Positions 8,867 through 17,325 are shown, counted from the first letter of the stretch. The stretch: DNA of 64,000 nucleotides from Halomonas jincaotanensis (GCF_018448785.1 NZ_JAHCLU010000014.1:1-64000); one strand, 5' to 3'. Notes: generated from the sequence alone by a model not told the origin. Translations and numbers: made by a program.

Positions 8867-9960
8867 CCACATTGCAGGCAAGCATCCTGGGACTCGGGGT
8901 GGCCTCGCCCCCGGCCCTTACCCGTCAGGAGACGGCGGCCACGCTGGCTCAGGTGCGTTGTGGCGACACGCCGCGTCAGCAGGCCTGGGTTCGCCGCCTC
9001 TATCGGCACAGCGGCATTCAGCGTCGTGGCAGTGTGCTGGTAGATGCCGAGCAGGGAACGGCCGGATTCGAGGCCTTCTTTCCCGTGCCGCAAACGCCGG
9101 ACGAGCGCGGGCCGACCACGGCGTCGCGCCTGCAGCGCTACGAGCGGGAGGCGCCGCCGCTTGCCGAGGCGGCGTGCCGTCGGGCGCTGGCGAATGCCAC
9201 GATTGATCCCGGCGAGATCACCCATCTGGTGTGCGTGTCGTGCACCGGCATGATGGCGCCGGGGCTCGACGCGCACTTGGTCGAGCGGCTGGGGCTGTCA
9301 GTCGATATCGGGCGCCTGCACCTGGGATTCATGGGCTGCCACGGCGCCCTCAACGGCCTGCGCACGGCGAGTGCCCTGGCTCAGATGGGCGCTCGGCCGC
9401 GTGTGCTGGTGTGCTGTGTCGAGCTGTGCAGCCTGCACTTCCAGTATGGCTGGGATGCCCAGAGGATCGTCGCCAATGGGCTTTTTGCCGATGGCGCCGG
9501 AGCCGTCGTGGTGGGTGGGGCGAGCGAGAACGCCTGGCGGCTGGTCGATACCGCCAGCCGTCTGACCTCCGGGTCAGCGGACGCGATGACCTGGCGCATT
9601 GGTGATCACGGCTTCGAGATGACGCTATCAAGCGCGGTGCCCAAGCTGATACGGGGGACGCTCGCTGCCTGGGTCGAGCAATGGTTGGCGGGTCACGGGA
9701 TGACGCTGGGCGATATACGCCACTGGGTCATTCACCCCGGCGGCCCGGAGATCCTGCGCGCAGCGACCAGTGCCCTGGCCTTGCCAGAGCAGGCCGCCCA
9801 GCTATCGGCCGAGGTGCTGGCCGAGCATGGCAACATGTCGTCGCCTACCGTGCTGTTCATTCTCGAGCGTTTGCGTGCCCAGGGCGCCACCGGCCCCTGC
9901 GTGACGATGGGGTTCGGCCCTGGCCTGTCGTTGGAAGCCGCGCTGATCCTGTGCGAGTAA
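8863..9960 (+). CDS. Type III polyketide synthase (chalcone/stilbene synthase family)
   Basis: The 365-residue protein is the usual length for type III PKSs. The Cys-His-Asn triad is complete: Cys159 in GFMGCHGAL, His291 in WVIHPGGPEIL and Asn324 in EHGNMSSPTVLFIL, plus the C-terminal GFGPGLSLEA loop. It condenses an acyl-CoA starter with malonyl-CoA units to make pyrones, resorcinols or phloroglucinols. I use ATG 8863, which overlaps the upstream stop as ATGA; an earlier start at 8839 adds eight non-family residues. With the methyltransferase and FAD enzyme it forms a complete small pathway. The starter length, and so the product, cannot be read from sequence with confidence. Confidence 0.92.
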   Translation: MTTLQASILGLGVASPPALTRQETAATLAQVRCGDTPRQQAWVRRLYRHSGIQRRGSVLVDAEQGTAGFEAFFPVPQTPDERGPTTASRLQRYEREAPPLAEAACRRALANATIDPGEITHLVCVSCTGMMAPGLDAHLVERLGLSVDIGRLHLGFMGCHGALNGLRTASALAQMGARPRVLVCCVELCSLHFQYGWDAQRIVANGLFADGAGAVVVGGASENAWRLVDTASRLTSGSADAMTWRIGDHGFEMTLSSAVPKLIRGTLAAWVEQWLAGHGMTLGDIRHWVIHPGGPEILRAATSALALPEQAAQLSAEVLAEHGNMSSPTVLFILERLRAQGATGPCVTMGFGPGLSLEAALILCE

Positions 9961-9971
9961 AATCAGCAATG

Positions 9972-10697
9972 CTATTGCATGACCTCTTCTCTCAAGTGCA
10001 TGTAGCGCGGATCGAAATCGCCGAAGGCTTTCAGCCGATCCCAGTTCTTGATCTCCAGGCGTTTGCTGGCGAAGGTGATCATCCCCTCCTTGCGTAGCCT
10101 CTGAAGCACCCTGTTGGTGTGTACCACGGAGAGTCCGGCGGCATCGGCCAACTCGATTTGGGTCAAGGGAAAGTTGATGCAGTCGTGGCGTTCCGTCAGT
10201 CCCGCCGCGCGATAGCGCATCATGATTTCACAGAACATGTGAGCCAGGCGTTTATCGGCCGGCCGGCTGGTCACGTTGGCGAACCATTCCCGCATGATGG
10301 ATTCTTCAATCAGCGTCGACCAGAAGAAAGCCCGGGCCAAGGTGTTATTGCTAAAGAAAATTTCCTCGACTTTCTGTCGCTCCAGATAAGCAATTCTTAA
10401 TGGCGTCAGACTACAGACCGAGTGATCCATATGATCCAGCATGGCAATATGGATATCGCAAAGATCGCCGGGTATAAGATAAGCGACTATTGCGCGGTCA
10501 CCATTTTCAATGAGCTTGTAGCGGCATGCCCAGCCATCGACGATGAGGTGAACGAACTCGGGCCTTTCGTTCACGCAGATCACGTCCTGGTCTTTCTTAA
10601 TGTCTTCCACTCGAACAACCGCATTCTTCAGCTGTTGTTTATCGGCATCGGAGAGTGTCAGGTAGTTTTCCAGTTTATTAACCAGTGCTTCGATCAC
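9972..10697 (-). CDS. Crp/Fnr-family transcriptional regulator
   Basis: The 241-residue protein has an N-terminal cyclic-nucleotide-binding-type beta roll (about 20-130) and a C-terminal winged helix with LTQIELADAAGLSVVHTNRVLQRLRKEG as recognition region (about 180-207). It lacks the Fnr cysteine cluster. I choose GTG 10697, preceded by GAGGAG at good spacing, over an upstream ATG at 10721 that would overlap that ribosome binding site. It ends 11 bases from the end of the PKS gene, tail to tail. It may respond to a small molecule or to redox state. The GC content is lower than that of its neighbours. Confidence 0.85.
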   Translation of the reverse strand: MIEALVNKLENYLTLSDADKQQLKNAVVRVEDIKKDQDVICVNERPEFVHLIVDGWACRYKLIENGDRAIVAYLIPGDLCDIHIAMLDHMDHSVCSLTPLRIAYLERQKVEEIFFSNNTLARAFFWSTLIEESIMREWFANVTSRPADKRLAHMFCEIMMRYRAAGLTERHDCINFPLTQIELADAAGLSVVHTNRVLQRLRKEGMITFASKRLEIKNWDRLKAFGDFDPRYMHLREEVMQ

Positions 10698-10956
10698 GGC
10701 ACGTCTCCTCTCGCCAGGCATGCATCAAGACTTAGCATGAACATCCTAATAAAAGAATAATCTTAATTATGGCACCCAATATGTTCGGTAGATAACATAA
10801 AACTATCAGACGTGATGGTCCTGGTCACGCTCTTGTTTGTTATGGCTTTCTGTTATAAAGCATCGCGCCAGCAGTCGATTTATCGGGCTTGGACCACTAA
10901 CCTTATAAGATGAACCGAGACAAGACGACTCGAGGTGTGAATCAAGAGGGGCATAT
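10698..10956. promoter_or_regulatory. AT-rich divergent control region between two Crp/Fnr genes
   Basis: This 259-base divergent region must contain the promoters of both regulators. It is rich in A and T, with stretches such as AATAATCTTAATTAT near 10757 and TTATAA boxes near 10854 and 10902. I could not fix a clear -35/-10 pair or a symmetric Crp or Fnr box. Confidence 0.4.
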
Positions 10957-11682
10957 ATGACTGACAAGCCTGACTTCCCTTCGCCGGAAACGAACCATTT
11001 GTTGGCGACCTTGCCCGACGAGGTCAAGGAACGGCTGTTTCCTAACCTTGAAACCGTTACCCTGCCGCTTGGCGAGGTGCTTCAGCAATCGGGTAAAACG
11101 ACCCGCTACGCTTATTTTCCCGCTACCTGCATCGTGTCACTCGTCTATGAACTGGACGACGGCCACTCCGCTGAAATTTCTCTGGTCGGTAACGACGGAA
11201 TGGTCGGCATCGCCTTGTTCATGGGTGGGCAGACGGCGGTTGGCAAGGGCTTGGTACAGGTAGCGGGTGAGGCCTTTCGTATCAAGGAGGCCCAATTTCT
11301 TGAGGAGTTTGAACGCCACGCCGGGCTGATGCACCACGTGTTGCTGTATACCCAGGCGCTGATGACCCAGATGGCCCAGACGGCGGTGTGCAACCGGCAC
11401 CATACGGTTCAGCAGCAATTGTGTCGCTGGTTGCTGATGTCACTAGATCGTCTGTCGGGCAACCAGCTGGTCATGACGCATGAGCTGATCGCTTCCATGC
11501 TGGGGGTTCGCCGCGAGGGTGTCACCGAAGCCGCCGGAAAACTTCATCGGCTGGGCGCCATCAACTACCGCCGTGGCCGTATCGAGGTCATCGACCGTCC
11601 CAAACTCGAGCAGCTGTGTTGCGAATGCTATGCCAAAGTCAGAAACGAGATCGCGCGTTTGCTGCCCGACCCGCCGCATTGA
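10957..11682 (+). CDS. Crp/Fnr-family transcriptional regulator
   Basis: The 241-residue protein has a cNMP-binding-like beta roll (about 25-145, with GNDGMVGIALFMGG) and a C-terminal HTH (MTHELIASMLGVRREGVTEAAGKL, about 175-200). It differs strongly from the divergent Crp at 9972, so it is not a recent duplicate. The start has a good GAGGGG ribosome binding site. There are no Fnr-type N-terminal cysteines; the CCECY cluster near the C-terminus is unlikely to be a cofactor site. Homologues of this type are common in proteobacteria as stress or nutrient regulators, but no target can be assigned. Confidence 0.85.
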   Translation: MTDKPDFPSPETNHLLATLPDEVKERLFPNLETVTLPLGEVLQQSGKTTRYAYFPATCIVSLVYELDDGHSAEISLVGNDGMVGIALFMGGQTAVGKGLVQVAGEAFRIKEAQFLEEFERHAGLMHHVLLYTQALMTQMAQTAVCNRHHTVQQQLCRWLLMSLDRLSGNQLVMTHELIASMLGVRREGVTEAAGKLHRLGAINYRRGRIEVIDRPKLEQLCCECYAKVRNEIARLLPDPPH

Positions 11683-11821
11683 CATTGGCGGCCGCGAGAT
11701 TCAGCAGATGGGCTGGTGGTATCCGCTGATGCCAATCGGTATCGGCACTAGCGTGATGCTGTTGATCGCGATACTCATCAATAACCTTGCGCGCCATCGT
11801 CGCTACCCGCGTTTGTGGTAA
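11682..11821 (+). pseudogene. C-terminal remnant of an HPP-family membrane protein, or small membrane ORF
   Basis: The frame immediately after the Crp stop reads DIGGREIQQMGWWYPLMPIGIG, then a hydrophobic helix and NNLARHRRYPRLW. This resembles the last transmembrane helix and tail (NNL..RRYP) of HPP-family proteins. The rest of such a protein is absent because the Crp gene lies upstream. An ATG at 11708 could still start a 37-residue single-helix membrane protein, but its ribosome binding site is poor. I favour a truncated gene left by a deletion or replacement that brought the regulator next to it. Confidence 0.5.
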
Positions 11822-11825
11822 TCCC

Positions 11826-14129
11826 TCACGTTTCTTGCTGATCTCTCAGTCGCGCTACGAGCTCATTGGCGGGAATCGCGCAGCTGAACCAGAAACCCTG
11901 CCCCCAGCAATTGACACCGGCCATTTCCAGCAGAAACTGGCGCTGTTCATCGGTTTCGATACCCTCGGCAATGGTGTATAGGTTCAGACTGGCGGCCATC
12001 TGCTGGATGATGGCCACCAATGCCGCCCCCTTGCTTCCCGGTTGACCCAGCTCGTTGGTGAAGCTGCGGTCAATCTTCAATGTCTGGATCGATAGATGTT
12101 GCAGCCGGCTCAGCGAGGAATAACCGGTGCCGAAGTCGTCGATGGCCAGTTGGAAGCCTTGGGCATGCAGCTCTTCCAGCAAGGTTTCGATGGCTTCCGG
12201 GTCGACCATCAAGGCATTTTCGGTGACTTCGAGATGTATCCAGCGGGGATCGACATGGGGCTTTACCAGGGCGGCGAAACTCTCGGCGATGCAGCCTGGG
12301 TATAGCTGGTTAAGGCTGACGTTGACCGACATTGCCAGCATGTACCCTTGGTCATGCCAGGCCTTCAACTGCCGCGCGGCGGTTTCCAGTATCCAGTCGC
12401 CGAGGGGCTTGATCATGCCGGTTTCTTCGACCACCGACATGAAAGCGCCGGGCATGAGGATTTTCCCATCGGCCTGTGGCCAGCGAATCAGCGCCTCGAC
12501 GGCGACAATCCGGCAGCTGTCGAGCTCGAAGATTGGCTGGTAATGGAGCTCGAATTCCTCGTTGTCCAGCGCCTTGCGCAGGCGCGATTCCATGGCAAAG
12601 CGTTGCTGGCGGTTGGCCGAAAGGTCTTCTGAAAACAGCATACGGCCGCCGCTGCCTTGGCGCTTGGCCTCGAACATCGCCTTGTCGGCATTTTCGATCA
12701 GGGTCGTGGCATTGCGCCCATGATCGGGATACAGGCTGATTCCAACGCTGGCGCCAATATGGTGCGTGAAGCCACCTTCCAGCATGGGCGCGCCCAGATG
12801 AGCGATGATCCGATCGGCCAGCGCGCAGGCGTTGATGATGATCTGTTCCCGTGTCGAGGTGCCACCCTGGCGAGGATCATTGATCATCAGCACCAGGAAT
12901 TCGTCGCCGCCCTGACGAATCACCTGGTCGGCATTGCGTACGGCACCTTGCAGGCGCTGCGCGATCTGAACCAACACTTGGTCGCCCACTTCATGGCCCA
13001 GGGCATCGTTGATCAGCTTGAAGCGGTCGAGATCGATGAACAGCACCGCTCCTGAGGTTTCGCTATTGTCATTGGCTTCCAGCATGCCGTCCAGGTAATG
13101 AACGAGGTGGCGACGATTGGGAAGACCGGTCAACGCATCGGTATAGGCCAGGTAATGAATCTCGGCAGATTGATGTTCGCGTTCTCGCAGCGTGCGCAAG
13201 GCGTTCAAGCCGAATACCAGGTTGTCGGCGAGCCGTTCCAGCAGCTGGCGTTCTTCCGGCCCGAAATGTCCTGGGTTTCGTGAGTAGATGCTCAGGCAGC
13301 CCGGTAGGCCGGACTCGAAGATCAACGGCAGGGAGATGGCCGACGCCAGGCGGTGAGCGCGTGCACGCTCCGCGAAATGGGCCAGGGCGGGCTCGCTGGT
13401 AATATCGTCAACGATACGGACCCGGCCCGAGCGAATCGATTGGCCGGCCGGTCCAGACCCTATGGCGTCGCTGCCCCAGCCGAGCGTCAGCTCTGACAGA
13501 AAACCGGCGGCTGGCCCGGCACTGGCCCGCACCTCGATGGGCTTGTCGGCCCGGTCGATGGCGAACCCCACCCATGCCAGGTTGTAGCCTTCTTCAGCGA
13601 CGATCGTTCGGCACAGCGAACTGAGCATCTCGTCTTCGTTCTTGGAGCGAACTATCACCCTGTCGCAGGCGTTCAGGGTACGCAGGGCGCTGACGACGCC
13701 TACGAGCTGTTGGCGGTTGGTTTCCTGCTGGTGCGACAAGGTGCGCAAGCGTAGCAAGTTGTCGATCCGGGCCTGCAATTCTGCCTGGTTGGTCGGAATG
13801 CGTAAGATATCATCGACACTATGACCCAATTCGGCGGTGATGCGTGGAGGGAGCCGCGACCGGCTGTCGGCGACCAGCAACACCGGCAGAATGTTCGGCG
13901 CGGCACGCCGGCGCATATGCAGTATCCGTTCGCGATTGTGCTGCAATGACGCCGTGTCTGCCACGATGAGGTCGGCCTCGAGGAGCGTTTCGTCGTCCTC
14001 TTCGGCAAGCGTATGCTGTAAATGAAATTGTGCGCCAAGCATCCGATCGAGCAGACGGGCGTTTGCCATGTTCGCCAGGGCAATGATCATGACAGGCGGT
14101 TTTTGGAGCTTGTGCTCACGAGATGTCAT
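11826..14129 (-). CDS. Pseudo-receiver/GAF/GGDEF/EAL cyclic-di-GMP enzyme
   Basis: The 767-residue protein has four parts: a receiver-like fold (about 12-130) without the usual Lys-Pro signature; a GAF domain (about 155-310); a GGDEF domain with an intact GGDEF at 407-411 and an RxxD inhibitory site at 398-401; and an EAL domain with EAL at 545-547, DDFGTGYSS at 664-672, Lys685 and AEGIET at 721-726. Both catalytic sites look intact, so it may make and degrade c-di-GMP. Its ATG overlaps the stop of the KaiC-like gene (ATGA), so synthesis is coupled. There is no membrane helix: the protein is cytoplasmic and probably takes input through the GAF and receiver-like domains and the KaiC partner. 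Confidence 0.9.
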   Translation of the reverse strand: MTSREHKLQKPPVMIIALANMANARLLDRMLGAQFHLQHTLAEEDDETLLEADLIVADTASLQHNRERILHMRRRAAPNILPVLLVADSRSRLPPRITAELGHSVDDILRIPTNQAELQARIDNLLRLRTLSHQQETNRQQLVGVVSALRTLNACDRVIVRSKNEDEMLSSLCRTIVAEEGYNLAWVGFAIDRADKPIEVRASAGPAAGFLSELTLGWGSDAIGSGPAGQSIRSGRVRIVDDITSEPALAHFAERARAHRLASAISLPLIFESGLPGCLSIYSRNPGHFGPEERQLLERLADNLVFGLNALRTLREREHQSAEIHYLAYTDALTGLPNRRHLVHYLDGMLEANDNSETSGAVLFIDLDRFKLINDALGHEVGDQVLVQIAQRLQGAVRNADQVIRQGGDEFLVLMINDPRQGGTSTREQIIINACALADRIIAHLGAPMLEGGFTHHIGASVGISLYPDHGRNATTLIENADKAMFEAKRQGSGGRMLFSEDLSANRQQRFAMESRLRKALDNEEFELHYQPIFELDSCRIVAVEALIRWPQADGKILMPGAFMSVVEETGMIKPLGDWILETAARQLKAWHDQGYMLAMSVNVSLNQLYPGCIAESFAALVKPHVDPRWIHLEVTENALMVDPEAIETLLEELHAQGFQLAIDDFGTGYSSLSRLQHLSIQTLKIDRSFTNELGQPGSKGAALVAIIQQMAASLNLYTIAEGIETDEQRQFLLEMAGVNCWGQGFWFSCAIPANELVARLRDQQET

Positions 14130-15583
14130 GGGGTGTTTCTGCTGCTTGTCGGGATCATTTCCGGCACGCCACTCATCAGGCCTCGCATACCACGCAATGG
14201 CCGGCCGACTTTCAATCCCTCCTGAGTAATGTCGAACTCGCGCAGGGCTTTTTCGAAACTGCCGGCCCGCTTCTTGAGCACGCCGATGGTCTTGCGCAGC
14301 TCGCCATCCAGTTCGATGTAGCGAAGCATGATGATATTATCGGCGACGTAGCTTAAGCCATATTCCGTTACCCGTGCTTGATCGCCCGTGATGGAGAAGA
14401 TTTCGTTGACCAGCACCACGGTCACGCCCATGTTGACCAAGTAGCGGCACAAGGCATGTACGCGCGCCTGCAGGTTTTCACCACGCATCGACTGTTGATA
14501 CCCCGAGAGGCTGTCGATCATCACCATGGTCGTGCCGGCCTCTTCGACTTCCTTGCGCACTTCCGCGGCGAACTGATCGGGGTGATAGAGCAAGGCCTCC
14601 ACTGGCTTGAAACGCAGGCTGCCATCGTCGAGCATCTCCTCGACCGGCAGGCCGACCTGGCGACAGCGAGTAAAGAAGGTCGATGCACTCTCATCGAAAT
14701 TGTAGATGACCGCCCGCTCCGGGCTGGGGTCCGCCTGGCTCAGCAATTGGGCGCCCAGGGTGGTCTTGCCCACGCCGGTAGGCCCGGACAGCAAGGTCAC
14801 CGTGCCGCGCTCGATACCGCCATGGGTGAGCGCGTCGAGCTCAGGGATACCGGAGCTCATTTGGGTATGGTTATTGGTGCGGAAATAATTGTTGGGTACC
14901 AGGCGCGGAAAGAGCGTTACACCGTTCTCGCCGAGCTGGTAATAATGCGCGCCTTCTTCAAACCCCGAGCCGCGAAACTTGGAGATCCGGCATAGCCGGC
15001 CATATTCGGTCGTCTCCAGGCTGATCACGCCATCGCTTAAAAATGCCAGGGCTTGATCGTCATCGTCGGCTCCCTCTTCCGAGGTGAAGAGCACAGTGGC
15101 GCCTTCCCCGGTCAGTGTCCGCAACAATGAGAGGACCTGCTTGCGGAACTGGAAGGTATCGGCCGACAGGTAGCGCATCTGGCTGAGTGAATCGATCAGG
15201 ATACGCTTGGGGCGGTGCGCGCGAACATGCTCGAGAATCTGGTCATGAATGACATTGCCTTCGACGTCCCAGCTTTCCAGCAGGTTGTAGGTGCCGTCAG
15301 TTTTCCCAACCTGCCCCGGTGACACGTCCAACACGTCAACATCGCTCATCGACAGCCCACTGCGCGTGGCATTTTCGCGCAGTTGTTCCTCTGACTCACC
15401 AAGCGTTATAAACAGGCTTTCCGAGCGGTGACCGGCGACCAGGCAATGTATGCCGAGCGTGGTCTTGCCCGACCCGGGGCCACCTCGGATCAGGTAGGCC
15501 CGCCGTGGAATCAAGCCTCCGTGAAGTATCTGGTCGAGACCGGCGACCCCGGTGAGCAGGCGTGAGTCGGTGAGGTGAGGCAT
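14126..15583 (-). CDS. Two-domain KaiC-like RecA-fold ATPase
   Basis: The 485-residue protein has tandem KaiC domains. Domain I has Walker A GGPGSGKTT (34-42) and Walker B ILIDSLSQ (Asp131); domain II has GPTGVGKTT (267-275) and MVMIDSLSG (Asp357). The catalytic glutamate pair appears as Gly62-Glu63 in domain I and Asp297-Glu298 in domain II. The cyanobacterial autophosphorylation pair Ser-Thr aligns to Ser411-Tyr412. Such KaiC homologues outside cyanobacteria usually work without KaiA and often pair with signalling proteins. Here it is cotranscribed with the GGDEF/EAL gene. No kaiB is in the window. A GAGGAG ribosome binding site precedes the ATG. Confidence 0.88.
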   Translation of the reverse strand: MPHLTDSRLLTGVAGLDQILHGGLIPRRAYLIRGGPGSGKTTLGIHCLVAGHRSESLFITLGESEEQLRENATRSGLSMSDVDVLDVSPGQVGKTDGTYNLLESWDVEGNVIHDQILEHVRAHRPKRILIDSLSQMRYLSADTFQFRKQVLSLLRTLTGEGATVLFTSEEGADDDDQALAFLSDGVISLETTEYGRLCRISKFRGSGFEEGAHYYQLGENGVTLFPRLVPNNYFRTNNHTQMSSGIPELDALTHGGIERGTVTLLSGPTGVGKTTLGAQLLSQADPSPERAVIYNFDESASTFFTRCRQVGLPVEEMLDDGSLRFKPVEALLYHPDQFAAEVRKEVEEAGTTMVMIDSLSGYQQSMRGENLQARVHALCRYLVNMGVTVVLVNEIFSITGDQARVTEYGLSYVADNIIMLRYIELDGELRKTIGVLKKRAGSFEKALREFDITQEGLKVGRPLRGMRGLMSGVPEMIPTSSRNTP

Positions 15584-15703
15584 TTTTAAGCTCCTCTAGG
15601 CCTTCGGTTCCTGCAGCACAGGATAAGTGTTTACCGATACACGAGAGCCGACCATCGCGTCAGACTATGTACTGTTGGCAAATTCCCCCGGGGACTTATT
15701 TTC

Positions 15704-15727
15704 TAACTAAAACAATAATATTAGTTA
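15704..15727. promoter_or_regulatory. Perfect 7-bp inverted repeat, operator candidate
   Basis: TAACTAA at 15704-15710 and TTAGTTA at 15721-15727 are exact reverse complements with a 10-base AT-rich spacer. The site is about 125 bases upstream of the KaiC-like start codon, a plausible operator or promoter position. The binding protein is unknown. Confidence 0.45.
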
Positions 15728-15815
15728 TATACTACTACAGTTGGCTTGATTCGTCCATGCGGCGGCGAAAGTGGTTGGGCCGAGATGAGCAAACTTAAGT
15801 GAGAAACATAGGCGC

Positions 15816-15867
15816 CCGAAGAAAGCCACCCGAAGAAAGCCACCCGAAGAAAGCCACCCGAAGAGAG
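15816..15867. repeat. 14-bp tandem repeat, about 3.5 copies
   Basis: The unit CCGAAGAAAGCCAC is repeated exactly three times from 15816 to 15857 and partly again from 15858. It lies between two signalling genes and does not code for a recognised protein. The copy number may vary between strains. Confidence 0.9.
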
Positions 15868-15913
15868 CTTGCCACGCAGGAGTGAGGCGCATCGTGCACG
15901 CCTAAGTGTCACG

Positions 15914-16639
15914 TTATCGTCGCTTTGCCATTTCGGCTTCGAACAGCACCAGCTCCGTGGCTAACAATGGCTCGGAGAAGTACCGACCCTGCATATAATA
16001 GAGGCCCATGCTTTCCAGTAGCTCTCGCTGAGCCGCGCTGTTGACGCCTTTGACGACCATGGTTTTTGATAGCACCTCGCAAAGCTGCGTCATGCCTTGC
16101 AAGAAGCGGCAAATGGTAGCGTTATTGAGCAGATGTACCAGCCCCTGTTCATGGAGCATCAAGCAGTCGACATTGGCGGCCACCAGCGCCGGAATGCTCA
16201 TGCTGTCCGGCAGGTAATTATCCAGGCCTACGTTGATGCCCAGCGCCTTGAGGGGCGCGAGAAACGCATCCAGCTCGGAAAGATCCAGCGTGGGGGGCTC
16301 GATCAGGTCGACGCTCAGCACCACGGTCGATAGGGCGAAGTCGTCCAGAAACTGGCGCAGGGCATCGATGAACTCGCTATCTCGCAATGGAGCGGGATGT
16401 ATCGGCAGCGAGAGCCCGACCATCTGGATCTGGCCGGTGCGTTGTCGTTCCGCGAGGAGCTTCAGCGTCGCTTCGACCATTGCCAGATCACGCCTCCACT
16501 GGGAGGAACCTGCCTCTTCGCTTGCCAAGCCTCCCGCCGGGAGCAGCACGGTATAGCGCAACACGGTGGAAGCCCGGGTATCCACGACCGGGAAGAACCG
16601 TATCTCCTGTTCTGGCCGACGACTGATTTGATTGGCCAT
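15914..16639 (-). CDS. Degenerate EAL-domain protein
   Basis: The 241-residue protein follows the EAL fold but lacks the catalytic signatures. There is no EAL triplet near the N-terminus; the DDFGTGYSSL position reads LDNYLPDSMS (near residue 145), and the AEG position reads VKGVNS (near residue 200). It should therefore not hydrolyse c-di-GMP and may act by protein contact, as known for other inactive EAL proteins. The C-terminal YYMQGRYFSEP keeps the family's QG-x-x-FS pattern. I start at ATG 16639, with AGGAGG upstream, rather than further up. It lies upstream of, and in the same direction as, the KaiC/GGDEF-EAL pair. Confidence 0.75.
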   Translation of the reverse strand: MANQISRRPEQEIRFFPVVDTRASTVLRYTVLLPAGGLASEEAGSSQWRRDLAMVEATLKLLAERQRTGQIQMVGLSLPIHPAPLRDSEFIDALRQFLDDFALSTVVLSVDLIEPPTLDLSELDAFLAPLKALGINVGLDNYLPDSMSIPALVAANVDCLMLHEQGLVHLLNNATICRFLQGMTQLCEVLSKTMVVKGVNSAAQRELLESMGLYYMQGRYFSEPLLATELVLFEAEMAKRR

Positions 16640-16842
16640 TAGGCCTCCTGAGGGGCAGCACGTTAAAACCACAGTGGGTCAAGTTACCCAACTCAGTTAA
16701 AAATTGCTACGCACGCAAATTTATATAACGATGAGTGCCTATAAAGAAAAATTTGTCAGCTCGGTGACGAACATTGAGGTTCTCTGCAGGAGAGAGGGTA
16801 GAATCCCAATGCAAGGGGCAGTAGCGGAGGTAACGGGCGGGT

Positions 16843-17325
16843 ATGAGTCTCGGGAGAACGCTCAAGCAAATACGACGTGAACAGGGCATGACCCTGGCTC
16901 AATTGGCGGCGCGGGTTGACTCCCATGTGGGTAATCTTTCGCGCATCGAGCGCGACTTGACCAAGCCGAGCCTTGAATTGCTGTTTCGCCTGGCTAATTC
17001 TCTGGATTACCATTTGGCGGACATTTTCGCGCTCAGCGATGGAGAGCACAGCCGCGATCCAAAGCGGTTGGCGCTGAATACCGCGTTCATCTCCCTGCTG
17101 GCCGATGACCGTGAACTGCTGCTTGAGTTTGCCAAGCTGCTGAAATCCAGGGCGTCTCGTGGTCCCGTCGATTTGTCGGAGATCGCTCGTGACGCCTCGG
17201 AGGGAAGCCGCTCGACGGAGTTCGACCATGCCAAGTCGCCAAGACTGGATCGCAACGAAAAACTCGACCACAACGAAACACTCAATCACAAGGAGAAATC
17301 CGATCATCACGACCAGAAACCTTAG
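16843..17325 (+). CDS. XRE-family helix-turn-helix regulator
   Basis: The 160-residue protein starts with a canonical XRE HTH (residues 3-60: LKQIRREQGMTLAQLAARVD, then SHVGNLSRIERDLTKPSLELL). The rest contains a helical stretch and a very polar tail with repeated D/H-N/K-E units (about 125-160). A GGAGG lies 12 bases upstream of the ATG. There is no cupin domain or obvious effector domain. It stands divergent to the degenerate EAL gene with about 200 bases between them, so it may control one or both sides. This is not certain. Confidence 0.85.
   Translation: MSLGRTLKQIRREQGMTLAQLAARVDSHVGNLSRIERDLTKPSLELLFRLANSLDYHLADIFALSDGEHSRDPKRLALNTAFISLLADDRELLLEFAKLLKSRASRGPVDLSEIARDASEGSRSTEFDHAKSPRLDRNEKLDHNETLNHKEKSDHHDQKP

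Larger units (their letters stand above)
15584..15913. other. Intergenic region with inverted and tandem repeats
   Basis: This 330-base stretch lies between the KaiC-like and the degenerate EAL genes, both on the minus strand. It holds an AT-rich inverted repeat (15704-15727) and a short tandem repeat (15816-15867), but no convincing gene. It should contain the promoter of the KaiC operon. Confidence 0.6.

Noticed and set aside
15816..15867. CRISPR array
   Set aside because: The 14-bp units are directly adjacent with no spacers, so this is a simple tandem repeat.
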